From: an uncultured Candidatus Saccharibacteria bacterium
GTDB taxonomy: Bacteria > Patescibacteriota > Saccharimonadia > Saccharimonadales > Saccharimonadaceae
Assembly: GCA_937889535.1 (NCBI GenBank)
Contig: CALBZW010000001.1
Span: forward strand, 1-30,745
Direction of reading: 5' to 3'
DNA: 30,745 bases
Shown here piece by piece: positions 13,741-20,452 of the stretch. Below the pieces are notes generated by a model. It made no database searches. It was not told the origin of the DNA and saw only the letters and a program-made list of their open reading frames with translations. Position 1 is the first letter of the stretch; each line of letters starts with the position of its first letter. The translations under genes and the position numbers were made by a program.

Positions 13741-15357
13741 CTAGTACATACCACCCATGTCTGGAGCTGCAGGAGCCTGCTTCTCTGGAATGTCGACGAT
13801 GAGAGCGCCCATGGTAATAGCGGTAGCAGCAATGCTAGTTGCGCTTTGGACGGCTTCTTTGGTGACTTTCGCAGGATCAATGACGCCAGCCTTCTTCAGG
13901 TCGACGAGACCTTTTTCTGGGGTCATGACGTTAATTCCCTGACCTGGTTTCGCCTTCTCGACTTCGGCGAGCAAGGCTTGGCTGTTGAGTCCGGCATTTT
14001 CCATGATATGGATGAATGGAGCTTGGAGGGCACGCTTGACGATTTTGGCGCCGTCGGTGTCGGCTTTGAGATTGCCGGCGAGATTGACGAGAGTGACGCC
14101 ACCACCGGTGACGATACCTTCAGCGAGAGCGGCTTTAGTAGCAGCTACAGCGTCGTCGACGCGATATTTTTTCTCGTCGATTTCGGTTTCGCTAGCGCCA
14201 CCAACTTTAATAACGGCGACTTTGCCGAGGAGAGCAGCAGCGCGCTTCTCGAGTTCTTCGCGTTCGTAGTCGGATTTGGCGAGTCCCGCTTGACTCTGGA
14301 TAAGCTCAATGCGGCTCGCGACGGCTTTTTGGTTGCCGGCGCCCTTGATAATAGTAGTCTCGTCCTTGGTCGCGATGATTTTCGTGGCGGAGCCAAGAAC
14401 TTCCATACCGGATTCCTCAAGTTTCATGCCTTTGTCAGCGGAGACGACGGTCGCATCGGTCAAGATGGCGATGTCTTCCATGATTTCCTTGCGGCGGTCG
14501 CCGAAGGATGGAGCTTTCAGGACGAGGGTGTTAAAGACGCCTTTGAGCTTGTTGAGAACGAGGACGGAAAGAGCTTCGCCTTCGACTTCTTCGGCAATAA
14601 TTACAAGGTCTTTGCGACCAGCCTGAGCACACTGTTCGAGGAGCGGCAAGAGTTCCTGAGCGCTGCTGATTTTCTTGTCAGTGACAAGAATAAGTGGTTT
14701 CTCGAAGACGGCTTCTTGGCGGTTAGTATTGGTGATGAAGAATGGTGAAGAAAAACCCTTGTCGTAGGTAAAGCCTTCGACGATTTCTTGCTCCATTTCG
14801 AGGCCCTGACCCTGTTCGACGGTGACGACGCCGTCTTTACCGATTTTGCTAATAACGTCGGCGATCATTTTGCCGATTTCGGCGTCGCCAGCAGAGATGG
14901 AAGCGACTTCGGCGACCTTGCTATCATTGCCTTCGATTTTCTCGGCGGATTTTTCGATGCCCTTGATAATTTCGGCGCCAGCGTCTTCGATTCCCTTGCG
15001 AAGTTCCATTGGGTTCACGCCGGCGGCGATAAGTTTGTTCGCTTCGGCGAGAATGTTATAAGTTAAGACTGTGACGGTAGTGGTGCCATCGCCGGCGACT
15101 TTGTTGAGTTTCTGTGCGGCGGTCTTGATGAGCTTGGCACCGATAGCCTCGCCAAGGTTTTCTTCGTCGCTAGGAAGTTCGACGGCCTCGGCGACAGTGA
15201 CGCCGTCATGGGTAATGGTTGGGGCGCCGTAGGATTTTTCAATGACGACGTTTTGACCTTTAGGGCCGAAAGTGACTTTGACGGCGTCGTAGAGTTGTTT
15301 CGCGCCGCTCAGGACTTTGTCGCGGGCCTCAGATGTGTAAAAGATTTTTTTTGCCAT
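13741..15357 (-). CDS. groEL: Chaperonin GroEL
   Basis: 538 aa, near the usual 540-548. All parts are seen: the equatorial ATP site (VKVTFGPKGQNVVIEK, DGVTVAEAVEL, AGDGTTTVTVL near residues 84-94), intermediate and apical domains (EGFTYDKGFSSPFF), and the second equatorial half (GGGVTLVNLAGNL, QSATSIAATAITMGALIVDI). The C-terminal tail is short (PDMGGMY) compared with the GGM repeats of many GroELs. It forms the 14-mer folding chamber with GroES. It starts 12 nt after the groES stop and is in one operon with it under a CIRCE-type promoter. Confidence 0.97.
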   Translation of the reverse strand: MAKKIFYTSEARDKVLSGAKQLYDAVKVTFGPKGQNVVIEKSYGAPTITHDGVTVAEAVELPSDEENLGEAIGAKLIKTAAQKLNKVAGDGTTTVTVLTYNILAEANKLIAAGVNPMELRKGIEDAGAEIIKGIEKSAEKIEGNDSKVAEVASISAGDAEIGKMIADVISKIGKDGVVTVEQGQGLEMEQEIVEGFTYDKGFSSPFFITNTNRQEAVFEKPLILVTDKKISSAQELLPLLEQCAQAGRKDLVIIAEEVEGEALSVLVLNKLKGVFNTLVLKAPSFGDRRKEIMEDIAILTDATVVSADKGMKLEESGMEVLGSATKIIATKDETTIIKGAGNQKAVASRIELIQSQAGLAKSDYEREELEKRAAALLGKVAVIKVGGASETEIDEKKYRVDDAVAATKAALAEGIVTGGGVTLVNLAGNLKADTDGAKIVKRALQAPFIHIMENAGLNSQALLAEVEKAKPGQGINVMTPEKGLVDLKKAGVIDPAKVTKEAVQSATSIAATAITMGALIVDIPEKQAPAAPDMGGMY

Positions 15358-15369
15358 TGTGATTCCTTT

Positions 15370-15624
15370 CTATAATGTTGCGAGGACGTCTTCCTCTTTG
15401 ACGATAATGTAGTCAGTATCTTCGACTTTGATGTCGGTAGTTGAGTAGTTTTTGTAGACGATTTTGTCGCCAACTTTAACGGTTTTGACATCAGGGCCGA
15501 TGGACTCGACGACGGCGTAAGCAGGCTTTTCTTTGGCTTCACCAAGAAGGATGCCGGATTTAGTCTGGGTCATCGCCTCTTCTTTGACGGCGACGATGCG
15601 ATCTTGTAATGGTTTTAACTTCAT
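15370..15624 (-). CDS. groES: Co-chaperonin GroES
   Basis: 84 aa, slightly short for the family (about 95). Begins MKLKPLQDRIVAVKEEA and keeps the mobile-loop region (TKSGILLGEAKEKPAYA) with the hydrophobic IL tip that binds GroEL. It ends DYIIVKEEDVLATL. AGGAG 7 nt upstream serves the ATG at 15624. First gene of the operon; expression is probably heat-inducible through the overlapping CIRCE site. Confidence 0.95.
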   Translation of the reverse strand: MKLKPLQDRIVAVKEEAMTQTKSGILLGEAKEKPAYAVVESIGPDVKTVKVGDKIVYKNYSTTDIKVEDTDYIIVKEEDVLATL

Positions 15625-15645
15625 ATTAACTCCTTTTGTACCTCT

Positions 15646-15674
15646 ATGATAGCGCAGGTATTTGGCACTGTCAA
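15646..15674 (-). promoter_or_regulatory. groES-groEL promoter
   Basis: On the minus strand TTGACA (15674-15669), exactly 17 nt, then TATCAT (15651-15646). The -35 lies inside the CIRCE element, so a bound repressor would block it. Confidence 0.75.
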
Positions 15675-15688
15675 TAGTTGAGTGCTAA
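15662..15688. promoter_or_regulatory. CIRCE element (HrcA operator)
   Basis: TTGGCACTG - 9 nt - GAGTGCTAA. The right arm is identical to the CIRCE consensus half-site. The left arm differs from TTAGCACTC at two positions. Placement over the groES -35 is classical. HrcA itself is not in the window. Confidence 0.85.
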
Positions 15689-15747
15689 AATGTTTTTATC
15701 GTATTGGATGGAGTTGACAACTATAAAAAATGCTAAAATTTTTATAG

Positions 15748-15753
15748 TATAAT
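15748..15753 (+). promoter_or_regulatory. -10 box placed for a leaderless murE mRNA
   Basis: TATAAT ends 6 nt before the ATG at 15760. TTGACA at 15714-15719 is too far (28 nt) for this box; a TAAAAT lies between. Confidence 0.55.
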
Positions 15754-15759
15754 GAGATT

Positions 15760-17037
15760 ATGAGTTTGAAGAGTACAGTGGAGAAGATTCCGGGATATAA
15801 TTCCCTGGTGAAACCGTTGCACTATTTGCAAGCGGTGCGAGCAGCGAAGAAGTTTGATTATCCGGCAAAAGATCTTAGGGTGATTGCGGTGACGGGGACG
15901 AATGGCAAGACGACGACGAGCTTTATGATTTGGAAGATGTTGAACACGGCGGGACATAAGACGGGATTGTTGACGACGGTGGGGTGGAGTGAGGACGGCG
16001 AGACGCTGCATCAGCAGATGGAACATATGACGACAGAACGGGTTGAGGTCTTAAATGAGCGGATGGCGAAAGCACGAGACGCGGGGGTGGAATTTTTGGT
16101 GCTAGAGGTAACTTCGCATGCACTGAGTCAGTATCGGACGTATGGAGTGCCGATTGAGGTGGCGGTGCTAACGAATGTGACGCCGGAGCATTTGGATTAT
16201 CATAAGACGTTTGAAAATTACTGGAAGGCGAAGGGGCGATTATTCAAGGAGGCGAAAAATAGTGTAATAAATGCGGATGATGATAGTGCGGAGTGGTTTA
16301 TGGAAGTTGCTAAGAAAAATGCGTCTGGTGAGATAATTACGTATGGTATTGAGAATGGTGATTTGCGGGCTACAGAGATAGAGTTGGGGGCGGATGGTGT
16401 TCGATATTCGTGTGGTGATATGAAGATACGGACACAGATTCCAGGAAAGTTTAATGTTTATAATTCCCTGGCGGCAGTGGCAGCGGGAAAATGCGTGGGG
16501 TTGAGCCCGGCGGAGATTGAAAATGGGATTTCTGCTTTAGAGTCGGTTGAGGGGCGGATGACGCGGATATGTGAGGGGCAAGACTTTGAGGTGATTGTGG
16601 ACTACGCGCATCAGCCAGATGCGTTGGAGAAAGTGTTTGTGAGCGTGGGGCATGGAACAGGGTTTAAGGGCAAGATCATTGCGTTGCATGGAGGTGCGGG
16701 GCGGCGTGATCATGCGACACGTGAGCCGCGAGGTGAGATTTTGGGGCGCGAGAGCGATATTGTGATTATTACGGAAGATGATACGCGAGATGAGGATCCG
16801 CAGGAGATTGCGCAGATGTTTGTCGATGGGGCGGTGAAGGCCGGGAAGACGTTGGATAAAGATTTGTTTGTTGAGTTGGACCGGGAAAAGGCGATTCGGA
16901 AAGCGATTGGGATGGCGAAGGCTGGAGATTTGGTGTTGATTCTGGGTAAGGGGCATGAGAAGACGATTCTCAGGGGGGATAAGGCGGTGCCGTTTGAGGA
17001 TATTAAGGTGGCGGAGAAGGTGCTGAAGGAGAAGTAG
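15760..17037 (+). CDS. murE: MurE-type Mur ligase without the N-terminal domain
   Basis: 425 aa, about 65 short of typical MurE. The ATP loop GTNGKTTT is at 46-53, so most of the N-terminal UDP-substrate-binding domain (usually about 90-100 residues) is absent. Other Mur ligase marks are LEVTSHALSQYR, LTNVTPEHLDYH, the YWKAKGRLF lysine that is carbamylated in the family, and GRMTRI opening the C-terminal domain. GKGHE lies at 396-400. The motif that selects the third amino acid, usually DNPR for meso-DAP enzymes, reads DDTR (340-343) followed by DEDP. It adds the third residue of the peptidoglycan stem peptide in the cytoplasm. It is divergent from groES, apparently leaderless, and followed directly by element S2. 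A role with amidoligase relatives is less likely given GKGHE. Confidence 0.85.
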   Translation: MSLKSTVEKIPGYNSLVKPLHYLQAVRAAKKFDYPAKDLRVIAVTGTNGKTTTSFMIWKMLNTAGHKTGLLTTVGWSEDGETLHQQMEHMTTERVEVLNERMAKARDAGVEFLVLEVTSHALSQYRTYGVPIEVAVLTNVTPEHLDYHKTFENYWKAKGRLFKEAKNSVINADDDSAEWFMEVAKKNASGEIITYGIENGDLRATEIELGADGVRYSCGDMKIRTQIPGKFNVYNSLAAVAAGKCVGLSPAEIENGISALESVEGRMTRICEGQDFEVIVDYAHQPDALEKVFVSVGHGTGFKGKIIALHGGAGRRDHATREPRGEILGRESDIVIITEDDTRDEDPQEIAQMFVDGAVKAGKTLDKDLFVELDREKAIRKAIGMAKAGDLVLILGKGHEKTILRGDKAVPFEDIKVAEKVLKEK

Positions 17038-17293
17038 TGTTTCATAATCTTCTAGTTAACCTACCTACATTACTTTAGCTATACTTTCTGGAATGGGACG
17101 TTTCACGTCTGATTTTAGGCTTCAGTTTTTCCTACGGATTGCAAAAAGTTCCGCAGAACAAGTTTGCGCTGACTTTTTGCTAAAACTGAAGCCTAAAATC
17201 CGGTTCAACGCCTTTATATTCCAGAAAGTATAACTAGAGTAATTATAATCTGCTTAGTTAAGGATTATAAAGCATTAAGCTATCTCTGTTGAA
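17037..17293. repeat. Structured element S2 (257 nt, identical to S1)
   Basis: Begins at the last base of the murE stop codon. Same sequence and nested stems as S1 12.6 kb away; the two part only after CTCTGTTGAA. Lies beside hairpin H2 and cassette C4. Confidence 0.85.
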
Positions 17294-17302
17294 GTATGGT
17301 TG

Positions 17303-17325
17303 AACTTGTAACGTAGGAACAAGTT
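17303..17325. repeat. Small hairpin H2
   Basis: AACTTGT / ACAAGTT around a 9-nt loop. A shorter stem than H1 and H3 at the same place relative to the S element. Confidence 0.7.
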
Positions 17326-17328
17326 GAG

Positions 17329-17547
17329 CTAGAGGCAGCAAAGGGGAAAGGCAAAATAGCGAGCATAGCTATCCGATGGTACCGTGTTTGTAGCGCTCAT
17401 GCCTAGACTATACGCATTGGTTAACGAACGCGTTGTACGTGACCAACCGTATCCATAGCTACCTACGACAAAAGCGCTTCCACTATTGACGTTTACATAC
17501 CCGCTACGGACAAAAGCCAATGGTAACTGTACTATGGTGGTGGCGCC
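17329..17547 (-). repeat. Hypervariable C-terminal cassette C4
   Basis: Minus strand. Complete 5' arm (GGCGCC at 17547-17542, then TTIVQLPLAFVRSGYVN), variable core with GYGWSRT and LTNAYSL, and the end FAFPLCCL-stop (TAG at 17331-17329). The expected Arg of PLRCL is Cys. The 5' boundary lies 16 nt past the terminator of the HAD gene, and the 3' boundary touches hairpin H2 and S2. Confidence 0.75.
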
Positions 17548-17562
17548 GGAAATAGCATGGCG

Positions 17563-17594
17563 TAAGAAATATCTCAGGCCTAAGCCCGAGATAT
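17563..17594 (-). terminator. Terminator of HAD gene
   Basis: ATATCTCGGGCTTA / GGCCTGAGATAT stem-loop then TTTCTT on the minus strand, 2 nt past the stop. Confidence 0.75.
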
Positions 17595-17596
17595 GT

Positions 17597-18241
17597 TTAG
17601 AGGTGGTGGATGAGATTGGCGATATTGTAAGAATTATTGTCGATTATAATAGTTTGCTCTTCAGCCCCTATGATACTGATGAGTTGCGCAATGGCTTCAT
17701 CCTTGCCGCTGCCCGTCGATACAATATCGAGAAAGCCGTAAAACCGTTCTGTACTGGCGCCGCTTGGCAACGTGCTAAAATCGGTGCCGATTTGTGATAG
17801 GACTTTGATAGGCCAGCCTTGCGCCTCGATGCGACTTTTGCATGAACGGAAACGTGGTTCAGTCTTGAACCACAGGCGAAGTCTAATGGCAGTTTCCGTG
17901 AGCATGAGCTCGATGCTATGACGATAGGGGCTATAGCTGATTGGTGCAGCCCGGTCGCAGACAAGACTCTGGATTTTACGGATCAGGCTGCGACTTAGCT
18001 CGTTAATATGAACTAACTCATTTTGATTAGAAAAAAATGCGCCGCCACTATCCATGATGATGTAATCGACCAGGCTTTGCCAGTTGGGTAAGATTTGGTT
18101 GAGAACGGCGTGATTGTGTCCGGTTACAATAACGAAAAGATTGCCGGCGTTACGCCAGTTTTTGACGGCACGTAAATTCTCTTTGAAGATGATTGGGTCT
18201 TCTTGCTTGAGAGTGCTGTCGAAATCGCTGCAAAGGATCAT
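17597..18241 (-). CDS. HAD-superfamily (Cof-like) phosphatase
   Basis: 214 aa. Motif I DFDSTL (residues 6-11) gives the nucleophile Asp, motif II is IVTGH, and a Lys lies in GSGKDEAI. The acidic motif IV, normally GDxxND, reads IDNNSYN near the C-terminus, so one of the usual residues is missing. The protein also ends 14 residues later, which is short. A cap region lies between motifs II and III. Likely a hydrolase of small phosphorylated metabolites; substrate unknown. A perfect AGGAGGTGATT precedes the start, and an extended -10 (TGTTATAAT, 18289-18297) lies above. The near-consensus ribosome site and mixed codon use differ from the older genes nearby, which may mean later acquisition. Confidence 0.75.
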   Translation of the reverse strand: MILCSDFDSTLKQEDPIIFKENLRAVKNWRNAGNLFVIVTGHNHAVLNQILPNWQSLVDYIIMDSGGAFFSNQNELVHINELSRSLIRKIQSLVCDRAAPISYSPYRHSIELMLTETAIRLRLWFKTEPRFRSCKSRIEAQGWPIKVLSQIGTDFSTLPSGASTERFYGFLDIVSTGSGKDEAIAQLISIIGAEEQTIIIDNNSYNIANLIHHL

Positions 18242-18302
18242 TCATAATCACCTCCTTGTGAAGTTACTCCCATTCCCTATTGTTATTTATTATAACACGA
18301 GA

Positions 18303-19061
18303 TTATTTAGTAGCGGCGGGAGTAGCCTCAGGGTCGTAATTTGCGATACCTTCGGAGATAGTTGCAGGAGAGATATTGAGGGCGGTCGCAATAGCGGCGG
18401 CGCAGGCCATATAAGAAATGACAGGTTCTCCGGTCAAGAAGCTAGCAACGGTGAAAGATTGGCGGCCACAGACGAGACTGGCTTCAGCGCCTTTGCGGTA
18501 AAGTTTGGAGAAATCAATGCGCATGTCGGAATCGGAAGAGGCGCCGTAGGTGATAGTTTCGTTTTTACCGCGGAAGTTGGAAAAATCAGGATAATGTGCA
18601 TCGTCGCGATTGAGAACGACGACCTCGGGATCCATACGGAAAAGAGTGGATTTGGCGTTGAGGTAACCTGTGGCATCCATGTCGTTTAGGCTAGAAGGAA
18701 TAAAATCGGTTAAGGCGGCGACATAAACAGGGAGACCAGAGAAGGTTTCGCGATCTAGAGCGGCGGCTGGAGTGGTAATAATAGCATAAGTAGCTTTTGC
18801 TTTCCAAGCGTCGTTGAGGAATTTATGGAGGACGGAGGCTTTGACGTCATTGTCCGAGGCAAGAATGGCAACTGGTTGGTTTGCGGCGCGTAAGATTTCG
18901 TGGACATAGTGCGCGACGGTGGATTTGCCGGTGGAGCCGGTGATACAAATTAGGCGAAGGTCGCGAGCAGGATGACCATAGTAAGCAGCAAGTAGTTTGA
19001 CCTTCGCTCGCTCGAGGCGAAGCCGTTTGTGATTCTTCCCCGAATTCTTATTACCTTCCAT
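18303..19061 (-). CDS. Truncated Mur-ligase paralogue (no C-terminal ligase domain)
   Basis: 252 aa. The region resembles the central ATPase domain of the MurE at 15760: ATP loop GSTGKST at 42-48 after LRLICIT, and YLNAKSTLF where MurE has YWKAKGRLF. VVLNRDD matches MurE's VINADD. The equivalent of LTNVTPEHLDYH is LTDFIPSSLNDMD, losing the His. The chain ends at ISEGIANYDPEATPAATK, exactly where MurE passes into its C-terminal domain (GRMTRI). So it has an ATP site but no complete amino-acid-binding domain. The frame is intact, so this is not obvious decay. It may be a regulator, a partner for the short MurE, or a specialised ligase remnant. A TACAAT box ends 9 nt before the ATG, predicting a nearly leaderless mRNA. 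Confidence 0.7.
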   Translation of the reverse strand: MEGNKNSGKNHKRLRLERAKVKLLAAYYGHPARDLRLICITGSTGKSTVAHYVHEILRAANQPVAILASDNDVKASVLHKFLNDAWKAKATYAIITTPAAALDRETFSGLPVYVAALTDFIPSSLNDMDATGYLNAKSTLFRMDPEVVVLNRDDAHYPDFSNFRGKNETITYGASSDSDMRIDFSKLYRKGAEASLVCGRQSFTVASFLTGEPVISYMACAAAIATALNISPATISEGIANYDPEATPAATK

Positions 19062-19130
19062 GATGACTCTATTGTAGCATGTTTTTTTGATTTGGGGTGA
19101 AAAAAGTATTGGTCAGATAAGAAAAATGTG

Positions 19131-19217
19131 GTACAATATAAGTGTTGCGAATCTTCGCAATGCTCATTTTCATTTCAGGTGGATACGAAAGCGCTTGTCG
19201 CAGACTTATCCACATTT
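19131..19217 (+). promoter_or_regulatory. Promoter and structured leader of tRNA-Arg
   Basis: TACAAT near 19133-19138 lies about 80 nt above the tRNA, unlike the other tRNAs here. The leader has TTGCGA/TCGCAA and GTGGATA/TATCCAC stems, so it may carry a small processed RNA. Confidence 0.4.
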
Positions 19218-19294
19218 GCACCCGTAGCTCAGCTGGATAGAGCGTTGGCTTGCGGAGCCAAAGGTCGTAGGTTCGAATCCTGTCGGGTGTACCA
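19218..19294 (+). tRNA. tRNA-Arg (anticodon GCG)
   Basis: Acceptor GCACCCG/CGGGTGT (G1-T72 wobble), D arm GCTC...GAGC, anticodon stem TTGGC/GCCAA with loop TTGCGGA giving GCG (codon CGC), T loop GTTCGAATC, encoded CCA. Confidence 0.92.
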
Positions 19295-19652
19295 AAATTT
19301 GGGTTAAAATCGGTTATTTTCGTTTTTCGGGTTTTCGCTCGTCTGGAGACGCGCTTCAACCCCTCAAATTCGAAAATCCCTCGATTTTATCACCAAATTT
19401 TTTGTTGGTAAGATGCGCTTCGCTAGATAGAAGCCAAAATAGCCCCTTTTTGTTCTCAAATTTTGTGGGATCAGTACTTAGATAGGATGAAGAACCTTGA
19501 GCGAAGCGAATGGTTCGATTGCTGTAGGAGGCGAGGAAGAAAATAGATGTTTTATCTATTTTGAATGTGTTGGTTGGGGTGCTCAGTAAAATAATTGTTT
19601 TTGTAAAATGGTTATGTTTGCTATTAGGGAGCGTTTTTGTTAGGCTCATAAT
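19295..19652. other. Gene-free AT-rich stretch after tRNA-Arg
   Basis: No convincing gene. The minus strand is open for about 97 codons (19649-19356), but it lacks a ribosome site and its composition looks random. Base composition is clearly more AT-rich than the murE or valS regions, like the membrane-protein gene that follows. It may be the edge of an acquired segment beside the tRNA. Confidence 0.4.
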
Positions 19653-20144
19653 ATGAGTGTTAAAGAATCAAAAATTATGTTAGATGAGATGCATCACGCT
19701 TTTGACACTGTGTATGCCTCTGTTCGTAAGTATAATGATAAAACTTTTATGGAGTTTGGGGCTGAGCTCGCGTTTCTGTTGTTTTATTTATCGGGGGATG
19801 AAATCAATGGTTTGAAAATGCTTTTTGAGAAAATGAGTAGTGGATGGTATATTTTTGCGGTGTTTGCTTTGATAAGTTTTGTTGTTGCGGCGATATTGTT
19901 TATTATTGCACTGACTATCGGAAAGTGGCATATACCACCAGATGATAAGATTTTGTTGGAAAGGCATCAATACTCAAAAATGAAAGAGGAGGATCTCTTG
20001 GATGAATTGATTGATGAATACAATGAAGATGTATCGCATTGTATTAGGAAAGTTAGAAATATTAAGCAGCTTTCTGATGTTGGTTTGTATTTTCTTGTAT
20101 TTGGCGCGGCGAGCTTGTTGATTATCAAGTTTTTTGGAGTATAA
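19653..20144 (+). CDS. Three-helix membrane protein, possibly DUF5706/Pycsar-effector-like
   Basis: 163 aa. An N-terminal amphipathic segment (YASVRKYNDKTFMEFGAE) leads into a membrane helix (about 32-48), and a second helix follows (about 68-92). A charged helical stretch comes next (KMKEEDLLDELIDEYNEDVSHCIRKVRNIKQ), then a last helix (about 143-160). This order (two helices, a charged linker with regular Lys, a final helix) recalls DUF5706/PycTM-type effectors that damage membranes in phage defence. That is inference from topology. No nucleotide cyclase is adjacent. The gene is AT-rich and follows a tRNA, as expected for a mobile cargo gene. No strong ribosome site is seen; an ordinary unknown membrane protein is equally possible. 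Confidence 0.6.
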   Translation: MSVKESKIMLDEMHHAFDTVYASVRKYNDKTFMEFGAELAFLLFYLSGDEINGLKMLFEKMSSGWYIFAVFALISFVVAAILFIIALTIGKWHIPPDDKILLERHQYSKMKEEDLLDELIDEYNEDVSHCIRKVRNIKQLSDVGLYFLVFGAASLLIIKFFGV

Positions 20145-20218
20145 TGTAAGCATGGTTAGTTGTTACGTCATTGATGCTTAGCTTGAGTGTTTTTCTGTGG
20201 GGATAATGGGGTGTAGTT

Positions 20219-20425
20219 TTGGCTTTTGTCCGTAGCGGAGATGTTAATCCGCAGTATGGGGAGGGGCGTTTTATGGGTGCGCGCAATTACAATTGGTCAC
20301 GTACAGCGGCGCAGTCGTCTTATGGTTACTTTTTTTATGTGAATGGGGATTATATTGGGCCATCAGGTCGCGACTATAAGTTTTATGGTTTCCCCCTCCG
20401 CTGCCTCTACTCAGGTAGTGCCTAA
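20219..20425 (+). repeat. Hypervariable C-terminal cassette C5 (plus strand)
   Basis: The only near-complete plus-strand copy. It encodes LAFVRSGDVN, a core with YNWSRTAAQSSYGYFF and GPSGRDYKFY, and GFPLRCL, then reads on for YSGSA and stops at 20425. The outer GGCGCC...TTACC arm is missing. A TTG could start it, but no promoter or ribosome site supports expression. The promoter of the next gene begins 16 nt downstream. Confidence 0.7.
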
Positions 20426-20440
20426 TGGAGGAAAGTGTGG

Positions 20441-20446
20441 TATGAT
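20441..20446 (+). promoter_or_regulatory. -10 box placed for a leaderless mRNA
   Basis: TATGAT (preceded by TGG) ends 6 nt before the ATG at 20453. Confidence 0.5.
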
Positions 20447-20452
20447 TGAAGT

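Noticed and set aside
13678..14748. Plus-strand open frame of 356 codons opposite groEL
   Set aside because: Shadow of the unmistakable GroEL coding sequence.
19069..19359. Minus-strand open frame of 96 codons containing DRIRTYDLWLRK
   Set aside because: It is the antisense translation of tRNA-Arg, a well-known false protein in annotations; no ribosome site or promoter.
19356..19649. 97-codon minus-strand frame as a gene
   Set aside because: No ribosome site, biased random-looking composition, and located in an AT-rich spacer after a tRNA.
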